Source of the DNA: an uncultured Christensenellaceae bacterium
GTDB lineage: Bacteria; Bacillota; Clostridia; Christensenellales; Borkfalkiaceae
DNA: 64,000 nucleotides
NCBI GenBank assembly: GCA_910588465.1
Contig: CAJUOP010000003.1
Location: 53,447 to 117,446, forward strand
Direction of reading: 5' to 3'
The notes beneath the pieces are model-generated. The model was given only the letters and a program-made list of their open reading frames with translations. It did no database searches and had not been told where the DNA came from. Below, in pieces: positions 8,767-16,601 of the stretch (its first letter is position 1; each line of letters begins with the position of its first letter). Made by a program: the position numbers and the translations under genes.

Positions 8767-9531
8767 TTATTCTTCATAACTAAAAACAGACAACATCCAT
8801 CCACCCGATCCGCTAAAACAAACCCCGCCGACATAATATTCAAAGTAAACGTCTGCAAAACCGTCGCCATAACCCGATATTTTAAAAATATAATTTCCGC
8901 TAAATTCTCCCGAATAATCGGTAATTAAAAAAAATTTTAATAAAGGTAAGCCTTTAAAATCAGATACTTTTTCACTTATTGCAAATGCTACTTTTATATC
9001 TTTTTCGATATATCTATCAAGCTCCGTTAATTCTTTTGAAGGAGTAAATTTCACTTTGTGCTTTTTCTGTGCCTCGGTATCGTAAATCGGACCTCTAGGC
9101 GCCGATTCTCCTAATTCGTGCTCGTAAACCTCACCGGTACAATAATAACTGATATGCATTAAATCGTCACGCGTCAACTCGCCATTCTCGTAAGCCTCTT
9201 GCAACGTACAAATTATCCCTTTGCTTTTCCCCGCGCTTACTTCCAGTTCCGCAAGATCGTTCAACAAATTTTCTCTATCTTTTTCTAAAGCATTCAGTTC
9301 ATCTAGCAAATTTTCATTTTCCGTCTGTCCGTCCGCAACTTCTTCTTTTAATTTTTCAAGTTGCTCCGTCTGTTCGGTCAACTTCCCCTCTAACATTTGC
9401 AACAGCTCCGTTTGAGTGTTTATTTGCTCTTGCAAGCTCTTCATTTCGTCCGCATTGCCGTCACACCCCGCAAAGCTTAACGCGCCCAACAGCAACACCG
9501 CACTCATTGCTACGGCACATATCTTTTTCAT
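8767..9531 (-). CDS. Putative lipoprotein with coiled coil, 254 residues, family B
   Basis: The start is placed at MKKICAVAMS (9531), not at the upstream in-frame codon, because an AAAGGGG ribosome site lies 5-8 nt before it. Lipobox LSFAGC; coiled coil from about residue 25 to 95, nearly identical to that of the 7934-8686 product (TELLQMLEGKLTEQTEQLEK); then the LTRDDLMHISYYCTGEVYE phrase and a variable C-terminal domain. The paralogues share the coiled coil and diverge towards the C-terminus, a pattern expected if the tip binds a variable partner. Function unknown. Confidence 0.75.
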   Translation of the reverse strand: MKKICAVAMSAVLLLGALSFAGCDGNADEMKSLQEQINTQTELLQMLEGKLTEQTEQLEKLKEEVADGQTENENLLDELNALEKDRENLLNDLAELEVSAGKSKGIICTLQEAYENGELTRDDLMHISYYCTGEVYEHELGESAPRGPIYDTEAQKKHKVKFTPSKELTELDRYIEKDIKVAFAISEKVSDFKGLPLLKFFLITDYSGEFSGNYIFKISGYGDGFADVYFEYYVGGVCFSGSGGWMLSVFSYEE

Positions 9532-9541
9532 AAACACCCCT

Positions 9542-10273
9542 TTAACTGTCAAATTTAAAAACTTCTAAATACGGTCCGCCCAACCAAAAACCAAGTCCGT
9601 TAACTACAACCGGCATTACCGCAGTGCCGTAACCATAAAAATTTTCAAGAGTCACAACATAATAACCGTTATACTCTCCGTAAAAATTTACGATTCTTTC
9701 TTCGGAAAAGTCCGCTTTATGTTCCATTGCACCCGCTATTCTTATTTTGCTTTCTTTCTCAAAATCAAGGATAGGCTTTTTTATTGTCGGCTGAAACTCC
9801 ACTTCGGTCCAATTTTCAGAATTATTTCCTGCTTCTCCCACCTCATAAACTGCCTCTTGATAGTAATAACTTACGTTCTTTATAAATTCTGTTGAGAAAA
9901 AACCGCTGTTACACGCATCCTCAAAGCTAAAAAATGTACCGTAAGTTGTATTTGTAGCTTTACAAACATTCAATAACTCGTTCAAAAGAAATATTTTCTC
10001 GGATTCTGAATTTTTTAAATCGTTTTGCAAATCCTTCAATTTTTCTTGCGCGTCATTAAACTCATCTTGTAATTTGTCACTCTTTTCCTTTTCCTCTAAA
10101 ATCTCCTCTTGCAACCGAGTTATAAGTTCTGTTTGCTCAGCTAACTGTGTTTGCAATGCCTCTATTTGTCGTTGTAATTCTTCTTTATTATCGTCACACC
10201 CGGTAAAGCCGAACACGACGCACATTAACAGTAAACTTACTATCACAGCAAGCCGTCTTTTTAATAGTTTCAT
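9542..10273 (-). CDS. Putative lipoprotein with coiled coil, 243 residues, family B
   Basis: Signal peptide MKLLKRRLAVIVSLLLMCVV with lipobox FGFTGC, then a coiled coil (about residues 28-95, ELQRQIEALQTQLAEQTELI) and the family-B C-terminal domain (KNVSYYYQEAVYEVGE; GYYVVTLENFYGYG). It is the most divergent and most promoter-proximal member, 120 bp below a consensus sigma-A promoter, so it is probably the first gene of the array. Function unknown. Confidence 0.75.
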   Translation of the reverse strand: MKLLKRRLAVIVSLLLMCVVFGFTGCDDNKEELQRQIEALQTQLAEQTELITRLQEEILEEKEKSDKLQDEFNDAQEKLKDLQNDLKNSESEKIFLLNELLNVCKATNTTYGTFFSFEDACNSGFFSTEFIKNVSYYYQEAVYEVGEAGNNSENWTEVEFQPTIKKPILDFEKESKIRIAGAMEHKADFSEERIVNFYGEYNGYYVVTLENFYGYGTAVMPVVVNGLGFWLGGPYLEVFKFDS

Positions 10274-10392
10274 AATTCCCCCTGTTTAATGTTTAAATAT
10301 TTTTAAATTTCTTTCATTAAACCGCTGATTATATTTTTTATAAAAGAAAACTTTACACAAAACTTAAAAAATTAAAAAATATTTTTTGTTTT

Positions 10393-10421
10393 AGTATAAC
10401 AAAATTTATACAATTTGTCAA
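10393..10421 (-). promoter_or_regulatory. Sigma-A promoter for the lipoprotein array
   Basis: Minus strand: TTGACA (10416-10421), 17-nt spacer, TATACT (10393-10398), in a very AT-rich stretch 120 bp upstream of the 10273 start. Only the last base-pair step of the -10 box departs from consensus. Confidence 0.8.
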
Positions 10422-10430
10422 TACCTAAAA

Positions 10431-10460
10431 TAAAAAATCCCGAGGAAATATATCCTCGGG
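10431..10460 (-). terminator. Rho-independent terminator after the PRC-barrel gene
   Basis: CCCGAGGA (10439-10446) and TCCTCGGG (10453-10460) pair across a 6-nt loop. On the minus strand they are followed by ATTTTTTATTTTA. It lies 16 bp past the stop of the 10476-11231 gene. Confidence 0.85.
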
Positions 10461-10475
10461 AAAATTCCATTATAT

Positions 10476-11231
10476 TTAATATAAATTTGTCAGGGTATTT
10501 ACCGTTAAACGTAACAATAAATTATTTTTTCTCGCTGCGGCGAGCACCGCGGGAGTTATTCGTTCCCCTGCTACCGCAATCGGAAACCCAAAACAATCGT
10601 AAAGGCTCTTTTTTACCGTTCTGCCGAGTAAATTGCATCGGTAATCGGTTTCGGATTTTTCTGCCGTAAAATTTCGCTCTTCCGATAAAATTTCGGATAT
10701 TACGGATTTTGTCTCGATTGAATTCGGTTGGGTAGAATGCTCGGCAATCGCTTTTTTTGCCGGCGACGGCTTTTCCGTTTTTTTCGCAGAACGGGCGGTT
10801 CCTTTAGAACGTGTCGCAGACAACTTTGTTTTTTTGTTCGGATAAACGATCATCGTCTCCCCGCAAGAAACGCAATCGGCCGCGTAAGAACGGCGAACCC
10901 CGTCTTTCACGATAATATATACGGGAGCCGAATCGCCCAAAAGGATATCTCCGGCTGTCCCAAGATATTCTCCCTCGTAAGAATACGCAGCCGATCCTAT
11001 CGGACAAGCCGTTCCCGTCGGCGCCGCTAACCGTGAACGCGTAGCCATCACTGCATCCCCCACCGACAAAACAGCACGGGCAGAAATATAAAACTCGTTT
11101 TCTTCTCCGTCAATACATTCCAACGAAGATACTTTTTTATTCCCCTGTGTAAGATAAGCGTTTTTAACGTAACCTAAAATTTCTCCGTTAGGAGCAAGAA
11201 TTTGTTTTCCGATCAGTGTAGAAAGTTCCAT
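10476..11231 (-). CDS. PRC-barrel domain protein
   Basis: 251 residues. The N-terminus MELSTLIGKQILAPNGEILGYVKNAYLT is a typical PRC-barrel start (two such half-barrels, about residues 1-65 and 75-130, the second containing GSAAYSYEGEYLGTAGDILLG). A Lys/Ser/Thr-rich basic linker (about 138-180) follows, then a C-terminal segment (LLGRTVKKSLYDCFGFPIAVAGERITPAVLAAARKNN split by a turn) that resembles the sandwich-barrel extension seen in Firmicutes PRC proteins. Such proteins are often sporulation- or envelope-linked; the precise role is unknown. No signal peptide. Followed by its own terminator. Confidence 0.75.
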   Translation of the reverse strand: MELSTLIGKQILAPNGEILGYVKNAYLTQGNKKVSSLECIDGEENEFYISARAVLSVGDAVMATRSRLAAPTGTACPIGSAAYSYEGEYLGTAGDILLGDSAPVYIIVKDGVRRSYAADCVSCGETMIVYPNKKTKLSATRSKGTARSAKKTEKPSPAKKAIAEHSTQPNSIETKSVISEILSEERNFTAEKSETDYRCNLLGRTVKKSLYDCFGFPIAVAGERITPAVLAAARKNNLLLRLTVNTLTNLY

Positions 11232-11432
11232 GTTTCGTTACCTCTTGCTCTATCGTATTCAAAATTTTTACGCAATTGCAAAATTTTTTTGCCATTTCTG
11301 CAAGAATTTTGTCAGATATATATTTTTAACAATTTTATGCCCCTTTTCCTCCTTTCATTCTTGTTTAAAGAAATCAATATTTCATGATTTAAACTCGCAA
11401 TAAAAATTTTTATAAAATAAGGTTAAAAACGC

Positions 11433-11461
11433 TTGATAATTTTTTGAATGTTTGATAAAAT
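11433..11461 (+). promoter_or_regulatory. Promoter of tRNA-Gln
   Basis: TTGATA (11433-11438), 17-nt spacer, TAAAAT (11456-11461), ending 36 bp before the mature tRNA. The rest of the gap 11232-11497 is AT-rich and shows nothing else I can support. Confidence 0.65.
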
Positions 11462-11497
11462 AAGTAATCGTTAGATAGTTTTGTAACGTAACATTAT

Positions 11498-11572
11498 TGG
11501 GGTGTCGCCAAGCGGTAAGGCAACGGACTCTGACTCCGTCATTCGTTGGTTCGAATCCAGCTACCCCAGCCA
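11498..11572 (+). tRNA. tRNA-Gln(CTG), integration target
   Basis: 75 nt with encoded CCA. Acceptor TGGGGTG pairs with TACCCCA (one G-T pair) and has discriminator G. The D-arm GCCAAGCGGTAAGGC is the canonical Gln D-arm. The anticodon stem ACGGA/TCCGT holds the loop CTCTGAC, giving anticodon CTG. The T-arm contains GGTTCGAATCC. The whole matches the bacterial tRNA-Gln plan. The last 45 nt (11528-11572) are repeated at three downstream positions, so this gene is the attachment site of a tandem array of mobile elements. It is the only copy with the 5' half, hence the only functional gene. Confidence 0.95.
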
Positions 11573-11578
11573 ATTTAA

Positions 11579-11618
11579 GGCGATTTTTAGCGATTTTGAG
11601 CTAAAAATCGCCTTTTTT
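11579..11618 (+). terminator. Terminator directly after tRNA-Gln (brought by E1)
   Basis: GGCGATTTTTAGC (11579-11591) pairs perfectly with its complement at 11600-11612 and is followed by six T. It starts 6 bp after the tRNA CCA, inside element E1, so the element supplies the tRNA's terminator. Confidence 0.85.
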
Positions 11619-11648
11619 GCTGTCTTTTTTCCTCTACTCACTTCAAAA

Positions 11649-11678
11649 TTGTGGGGTTAATTGTGGGGAAAATGTGGG
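11649..11678 (+). repeat. E1 left arm-type repeats (TTGTGGGG)
   Basis: TTGTGGGG at 11649-11656 and 11661-11668, plus ATGTGGGA at 11671-11678, at 10-12 nt spacing. The same octamer pair at the same spacing lies at 37583-37602 near the other end of E1. Probable integrase arm-binding sites. Confidence 0.7.
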
Positions 11679-11683
11679 ACGAA

Positions 11684-11726
11684 CAACGCATTCTACCAAA
11701 CAGTACAGTGTACTGTTTGGGCGTTG
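11684..11726. repeat. Palindrome beside the E1 integrase
   Basis: CCAAACAGTAC (11696-11706) and its complement (11710-11720) with a 3-nt loop, extended by CAACGC (11684-11689) and GCGTTG (11721-11726). It lies between att and the integrase stop. It could be a terminator-like structure or a recombination accessory site. Confidence 0.55.
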
Positions 11727-11815
11727 TGAGATGAGTGAGCGCATTTGTTCCGCGCGAACGGTGACCGAGGCAACGGTTTTCCTTGCCGTTGACGAGAAAA
11801 TGTTATGTATCCTAA

Positions 11816-13111
11816 TTATAACGGATAGTCAATTTTTTGAGCCTCTTGAATCAAGTATTCATTGGAGTAGTCCGTATAGCCTCTGTCAACGGCGGAACTC
11901 TTTACGTCTTTATCGAAAGAATGTCCTGCCCAAAGCATGACGGCTTCCAAATTGCAACCCGATTCTTTTGCTCTTGTAATAAAATTGTACCTTAGTTCGT
12001 GCGGATGACGTTTAGGGAATAACCGTTTGAAGGTCGTGGAAATCGTGTTTACGTTGGTTTCCTTCGCTTTATCGAAGTCCACATACGGCAATACTCTCTT
12101 AAACACAGGCGTAAACGGAATACTTCTTCTCACTTCATTCCGCCCCATTCGTTCCTTACTCGTAGTACAAGAAAGCATTTCGCCTTCAACCTCTAAGGTT
12201 ATCAACTCGGAACGACGTAAACCGAAGTAAAGCAATACGAGCAATGCAGAAACCGCTTCGTTATCCTTGTGGGCGATACACCAATTCACAAGTTGTCGTT
12301 CTTCGTCTTTCGTAAGTGCTGTACCCTTCTTCGCTTCGTGATACGGAAGCACGATCTTCTTCATCGGAGAAGCGATATTCAAGTCCTCTACTGCCAAATC
12401 AAAGACACAGCACAGTATTTGTTGTAATTTCTCCGCCGTGCGATGCTTCCCCTCGTCCACCAATTCAAATAAGTACTTTTGAATGACGGGGCGGGTTAGT
12501 TCGTCTAAACGCTTTTCTCCGAACGCAGGTATTAAATTGTAACTACATAATCGCTCGTATTCCTTGCAAGTAGAAGGCTTACAGGTTTTACGCTTGATTT
12601 CAAGCCACTCGTTCAGATAATCGCGGAATAACGCGGCGCGATAAGGCTTTGCCTTCTCAATAATAACTACAGGCATTTCTCCGTTCATCTGCGCTAACAG
12701 CTTTTCTGCGAACTTCTTGCGCATTTGGTTAAAGTCTTTTGCGCAAGCGAATACTTTGAAACCGTCTCTGCGGTAATGTGCTTCGTACACGCCCTTATGA
12801 AAGCGATACGGAATGATCCTGTTTTCACAGGCAAATATTTTTCTTTGTTTTTCGGGCATACTTTTTATCTCCTTTTTCGTTAAAGTAAACCCGAGTTTTG
12901 ACTTTCTTCCCAAAGGTCTGACGGCTTCCTCGAATACGGGTGTTGCCGTCTGTTTTGATTTGTCGGATACGAGTAACGATTTCAGCGTTTCGAGAGTAAC
13001 GGAATCTGCCGCCATCTGCAATACTTTCGCTGTCATTTCAGTTTTCTGTTCGCCCTTCAAATCAAGAGTGTTGAGTTGCGTTAAAATTTCAATTAGTTCT
13101 TGTTGTTTCAA
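11816..13111 (-). CDS. int: E1 tyrosine recombinase (integrase)
   Basis: 431 residues. Arm/SAM-like N-terminal region (DYLNEWLEIKRKTCKPSTCKEY at about 170), then the catalytic domain with LLYFGLRRSEL (first Arg), HPHELRYNF (His-x-x-Arg, with Tyr where the third catalytic residue is normally His), LWAGHSF and the nucleophile region RGYTDYS. The HELRY substitution is notable: E2 and E3 integrases have HELRH. The start is TTG (TTG AAA CAA CAA), with GGAG just upstream; the E3 integrase begins with the same four codons. It reads toward the tRNA, the usual layout for tRNA-integrating islands. A 32-codon ORF overlaps its start. Confidence 0.9.
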   Translation of the reverse strand: MKQQELIEILTQLNTLDLKGEQKTEMTAKVLQMAADSVTLETLKSLLVSDKSKQTATPVFEEAVRPLGRKSKLGFTLTKKEIKSMPEKQRKIFACENRIIPYRFHKGVYEAHYRRDGFKVFACAKDFNQMRKKFAEKLLAQMNGEMPVVIIEKAKPYRAALFRDYLNEWLEIKRKTCKPSTCKEYERLCSYNLIPAFGEKRLDELTRPVIQKYLFELVDEGKHRTAEKLQQILCCVFDLAVEDLNIASPMKKIVLPYHEAKKGTALTKDEERQLVNWCIAHKDNEAVSALLVLLYFGLRRSELITLEVEGEMLSCTTSKERMGRNEVRRSIPFTPVFKRVLPYVDFDKAKETNVNTISTTFKRLFPKRHPHELRYNFITRAKESGCNLEAVMLWAGHSFDKDVKSSAVDRGYTDYSNEYLIQEAQKIDYPL

Positions 13112-13187
13112 ATCTCCTTACATTGTTATTTGTGTAGCTACAATGTTCTCTCGCTAAATGGCTACTATGTTCTCTTACCATATTCAC
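13089..13187 (-). CDS. Small upstream peptide overlapping the E1 integrase start
   Basis: A GTG start with AAGGAG seven nt upstream gives a 32-residue peptide (MNMVREHSSHLAREHCS...). Its frame runs 23 bp into the integrase gene, so the two could be translationally coupled. The REHS phrase appears twice here and once in the 14-residue peptide placed likewise upstream of the E3 integrase. Whether the peptide or the RNA/DNA motif (GAGAACATAGTA) matters is unknown. Confidence 0.45.
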   Translation of the reverse strand: MNMVREHSSHLAREHCSYTNNNVRRFETTRTN

Positions 13188-13288
13188 AAAACTTCTCCTT
13201 ATAATTTTTCAATTATTCAGTTGTCATTTTGTATTAAGTTGTATGAGAGATACATTCCCGACTGGGTTTGTATCCTACCTTATTTTTC

Positions 13289-13310
13289 TGCAAATTGCAA
13301 GCAATTTGCA
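13289..13310. repeat. Hairpin after the E1 relaxase
   Basis: TGCAAATTGC (13289-13298) and GCAATTTGCA (13301-13310), 2-nt loop, just past the relaxase stop on the minus strand. It has a stem but only a weak downstream T-run, so terminator function is uncertain. Confidence 0.5.
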
Positions 13311-13320
13311 CTATAAATTT

Positions 13321-14550
13321 TTATAATTTATAATTGCCGCTTGTCTTTATTTTGATTGGCTGTTTTGGTGTATTCCTTCTCTCGTTCGCCGCTCGTTTCG
13401 CTTCCTCTAATTTATCGGGCGCATAATCGACTAAAAGGGAAACGAAGGCCTTATACTTTTCCAATTCGGGAATACGTTTTTCTACTTTCTGCAATTCCTC
13501 AAAAAGATTTTTTCTGTCCCTGTCGGTAATTTTCTTTTCGCTTTCGAGCCGCTTATATTCGGTTGTCAGCCCTACTATCATTTTCCGCAGCTTTGTGGAT
13601 GAAAGCGGTAAATCGCCTTCCAACGCTTCTTTGAATGCGTCCAAATACTCCCGTAACGGTTCCAGCTCTTCGCTTGCCATTTCTTTCTGCTCGTTTATTT
13701 CTCTCAACTCGTCCATAGCTTTATCACGCATAGCGGTAGCAAAGTTCGCCTGATCTTCACGGATTGTTGCCCGCTCTTCTATTTTCGCAAGCTCGGCTTC
13801 CTGCTGTTGCTTCTGCCACTCATACTTCGTGGTATGTTTTTTATTGCTCCCAACTTCGCCACGTTCTAATCCGTATCGAATACTGACCTTATCATAAAAT
13901 GCGTCCTGTAAATTTCCGAACGATAACTGCCCGCCCCGTTGTTCCCAAAAGTCTGACGAACACACTTTGGGCTGTTCTAATTCGTTCAATTCATAGATTG
14001 CTTTCCCGTGCTCATCCTTTGCTTGTATGGGCGAACCTTTTTCATTCCGCAAAACTTTCCCATCCGCGCCTTTGGCGTAAACTTTCTTCTTCTCCTTATC
14101 AACGATAGGCAGATAATAAAGCTGTAAATGCGGCGTGGTTTCGTCAAAATGAATCACGGCAGAGATAATGTTTTGATCTGTGCCGTGATAACCGATTTCT
14201 CGCAATATGAAATTGTAAGCCCGATTAAAAAACCTCATCACCTCAGGCGGTGGATCCTCTCCCGCAATGTAACCAAGCCGCTGAAAAAACTCTTTGTCCG
14301 AGGTTATTATAATCCCCTCGAATGCAGTTGATTTTTTCGTTTCCTTGAATGTAGCATCCAACTCATTCACGATACTTTTCCATGTGGACGTAAACCCGCC
14401 GTCTGATTTTCTATAATAGTAATTGAGTGGTGTTCTTTCTCCGTCAATATCCTCGTTGCGATGTCCGTTGCTTGTCCGTTCGGTTTCTCCGCCGATTTTA
14501 CCTAACGAGCCCTTTGTAAATTTCTGTACTCTGATAACCTGATAACTTAT
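13321..14550 (-). CDS. mob: E1 MobV-type relaxase (Pre/Mob), non-canonical start codon
   Basis: Nicks oriT for mobilization. The His-containing relaxase motif is HFDETTPHLQLYYLPI, followed by WEQRGGQLSFGNLQ and a long coiled coil (about residues 255-380). The first available GTG (14370) would remove the family N-terminus. Reading upstream, the frame stays open to a stop at 14593 and contains no ATG, GTG or TTG. The extension encodes (M)SYQVIRVQKFTKGSLG, a proper MobV start, directly after AAGGAGG with 7-8 nt spacing. The initiation codon must therefore be ATA (14548-14550) or the ATT just before it. Product about 409 residues. Confidence 0.85.
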   Translation of the reverse strand: MSYQVIRVQKFTKGSLGKIGGETERTSNGHRNEDIDGERTPLNYYYRKSDGGFTSTWKSIVNELDATFKETKKSTAFEGIIITSDKEFFQRLGYIAGEDPPPEVMRFFNRAYNFILREIGYHGTDQNIISAVIHFDETTPHLQLYYLPIVDKEKKKVYAKGADGKVLRNEKGSPIQAKDEHGKAIYELNELEQPKVCSSDFWEQRGGQLSFGNLQDAFYDKVSIRYGLERGEVGSNKKHTTKYEWQKQQQEAELAKIEERATIREDQANFATAMRDKAMDELREINEQKEMASEELEPLREYLDAFKEALEGDLPLSSTKLRKMIVGLTTEYKRLESEKKITDRDRKNLFEELQKVEKRIPELEKYKAFVSLLVDYAPDKLEEAKRAANERRNTPKQPIKIKTSGNYKL

Positions 14551-14577
14551 AATTTTTTCCTCCTTGTTTTTATTATC

Positions 14578-14624
14578 GGTTACTTTGTAACCTTATCTCA
14601 CTAGGCTACAATGTAGCCAGTGAG
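14578..14624. other. Candidate oriT hairpins upstream of E1 relaxase
   Basis: Two hairpins lie directly before the relaxase: GGTTAC-TTT-GTAACC (14578-14592) and the longer CTCACTAGGCTAC-AAT-GTAGCCAGTGAG (14597-14624, one internal mismatch). E3 has a comparable GTGTAG-type hairpin in the same place. Relaxase-adjacent inverted repeats are typical oriT neighbours; the nic site itself was not identified. Confidence 0.45.
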
Positions 14625-14662
14625 CCCTTGCAGGGAGATTTTGTTTCCCACTTGTCTGCCGA

Positions 14663-14683
14663 TTAAGGCGGTCTAATTGTCAT
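14663..14683 (-). CDS. Mini-ORF in the E1 relaxase leader (6 codons)
   Basis: GGAGGT, 8-nt spacer, ATG, then ACA ATT AGA CCG CCT TAA (peptide MTIRPP). The ribosome site is as strong as that of any gene here. E3 has a four-codon counterpart (MDTS) in the same position after the same leader. It may be a regulatory leader peptide. Confidence 0.45.
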   Translation of the reverse strand: MTIRPP

Positions 14684-14749
14684 TGTTTTAACCTCCAAAT
14701 TGTATTTCTCTTTCACTCTCAATAAAGCGAAAGACGCCGAAAAAAGAGC

Positions 14750-14850
14750 ATAAAAAAGTCGCTGATTCTTTCACTTAATCACCGACTTTAACCGTATTTA
14801 GCAACTTCTGATTGCTCTATGGTGGTTAACCATTCAATAGATTCAAAAAA
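14750..14850 (-). ncRNA. Conserved structured leader with terminator (E1 copy)
   Basis: About 100 nt closely matching 51535-51630 of E3 while the flanking sequence differs. Shared features are AACCACCATAGAGCAAT, an AGTTGCTAAA arm that pairs back with AGCAA, then a terminator: AAGTCGGTGATT pairs with AATCAGCGACTT (one mismatch) followed by TTTTTT. It precedes the mini-ORF and relaxase, so transcription into the mob region may be attenuated. It also marks the junction with the sugar cluster, whose last gene ends at 14856. Confidence 0.6.
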
Positions 14851-14855
14851 ATTAT

Positions 14856-16589
14856 TTATATGATTTTTTCTGTTAAATTCTTTATCTTCGCCAAATCAAA
14901 CTTTGGCGTATGATCGGCACGCAAAAGCCCGTTCACCTCTTGCTGTACGTCGGTCAACTGCGTATAACAAAAGCCCTGAAACTCCGTTTGTGCAATGCCT
15001 TTAACAAGCTCTTCGAGGTGCTTGCAAAAGGATTCTGCATTCTCTTCACAGCCGTTATAGCCCCAGCCTTCGACGCCTTGTTCTTTGAGCATCATGCCTC
15101 CAAACTCTGTGAACAGTACGGGCTGTCCCTCGTAAGAATTGCCCTCGGCGAATAATTTCCAACCCTGCGGACAGAGTCCGTTATAATCCCCCGCTTTGTA
15201 CTTTATGGGGAACTGCTCCGCCTTGGCAATGTCGTAATCGTGAATGGAAACAATATCCGTCGGATTGACGTTCTCGAATCCGTCGTTCGTGGAAATGAGC
15301 TTTTCGCAATCTAAACACTTGGTTAAATGATACAAACTGCGCGCGAACTCTTGTTGCTCTTTGTTTACGCCGATCTCACGCACACCCCAGCTTTCGTTGA
15401 GCGGAACGTAGACAATATTGCTCGTAAAATTTTTGGCAACTTTGATAATCTCCTGCCACTCGTTTGTAATTGCCGCGACCTCTTCCACGCAGAACGTATA
15501 CGCGCTCGGCATTTCGCACCAAGTGAGGAAGCCTAGCTCTTCCGCATAATAGTAAAAATACGGATCTTCAAGTTTCTGATGCTTTCGCGCGCCGTTAAAT
15601 CCCATTGCTTTGGCAAGCTCAATATCCTTTTTGAGCGCCTCGGCACTTGGCGGTGTTAAGCCGCTCTCCACCCAATAGCCCTGATCAAGAATGAGCCGTT
15701 GAAAATACGGACGGTTATTCAGACAGATTTTTCCCGCTTTGTCGATATGAATTTTGCGCATTCCAAGTCGGGTATGCGCCTTGTCGCACTCCACACCGTT
15801 TGCATAAAGCACCACATCCACGTAAATCAAATTTGGCTTTTCGGGCGACCAAAGCATGTCGTTAAAATCGAATGCGCAGTCTGCAAGCTCGATTGCAAAC
15901 CTTGTGCGTTTCTGCGGCAACACAATGCGCTGCTTTTGTAAAAGCTTCCCTTGAAAAGAAAGAGTGATTTCCGCCTCGTCTGCCTTTCCGTACAGCGTAT
16001 GAATTTCACCCCTGATTGCTCGATTGTCTATATCTGATTGTAAGGTATAGCTTTCCACACAATCCGTGCCGAAGAAGTCCAGCCAAACACTCTGCCAGAT
16101 ACCCGTATTGGGCACATAGTAACAACCGAACGGTTCGGCCTTCCAGCTCTGCTTTCCGCGCGGAACAGCTGTTTCCAAACTATCGTAGCACCGTACGACG
16201 AGGACGTTTTCTTCCCCATTTAGATAATCGGTTATATCGCAAGAAAAGGGCGCAAACCCACCCGTGTGCGTTGTAGCGTGTTTACCGTTCACCCATACGT
16301 CGGTAATATAATCGCTGCCGTTAAAGCACAATAATACACATTTATTGGGCTTTACTTTGAATGTTCTTCTGTACCATACACGTTCGTGGCAAGCGGTATC
16401 ACCGATACCGCTTGCTTCGTACTGATAGGTAAACGGGACGTTAATTTTAAGGGGGAGTAAAACCGTTCCCGTATCATACCCGTTTTTAATTCCCTCGTCG
16501 GAATCGTCGTAGGCAAACTCCCATTCGCCGTTGAGGGGCAACCACTCCTCTCTTTGAAATTGAGGACGCGGATATTCTGTTTTTTTCAT
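14856..16589 (-). CDS. GH2 family glycosidase (beta-galactosidase/beta-glucuronidase type)
   Basis: 577 residues with the GH2 plan: a jelly-roll sugar-binding domain (YPRPQFQREEWLPLNGEWEF at the start, VWYRRTF, VWVNGKHATTHTGGFAPF), an Ig-like domain (about 180-280), then a TIM barrel. The acid/base Glu is in VYVPLNESWG and the nucleophile in VLFTEFGGM. No signal peptide, so it acts inside the cell on imported oligosaccharides. Substrate (galactoside, glucuronide or arabinoside) cannot be told from sequence alone. It is the last gene of the sugar cluster, 12 bp after the GH36 gene. Confidence 0.9.
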   Translation of the reverse strand: MKKTEYPRPQFQREEWLPLNGEWEFAYDDSDEGIKNGYDTGTVLLPLKINVPFTYQYEASGIGDTACHERVWYRRTFKVKPNKCVLLCFNGSDYITDVWVNGKHATTHTGGFAPFSCDITDYLNGEENVLVVRCYDSLETAVPRGKQSWKAEPFGCYYVPNTGIWQSVWLDFFGTDCVESYTLQSDIDNRAIRGEIHTLYGKADEAEITLSFQGKLLQKQRIVLPQKRTRFAIELADCAFDFNDMLWSPEKPNLIYVDVVLYANGVECDKAHTRLGMRKIHIDKAGKICLNNRPYFQRLILDQGYWVESGLTPPSAEALKKDIELAKAMGFNGARKHQKLEDPYFYYYAEELGFLTWCEMPSAYTFCVEEVAAITNEWQEIIKVAKNFTSNIVYVPLNESWGVREIGVNKEQQEFARSLYHLTKCLDCEKLISTNDGFENVNPTDIVSIHDYDIAKAEQFPIKYKAGDYNGLCPQGWKLFAEGNSYEGQPVLFTEFGGMMLKEQGVEGWGYNGCEENAESFCKHLEELVKGIAQTEFQGFCYTQLTDVQQEVNGLLRADHTPKFDLAKIKNLTEKII

Positions 16590-16601
16590 ATAACTCTCCG
16601 T

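Noticed and set aside
11382..11573. 63-codon minus-strand frame across the tRNA-Gln gene (MAGVAGFEPTNDG...)
   Set aside because: A well-known spurious translation of a tRNA gene's complement; the tRNA call is firm.
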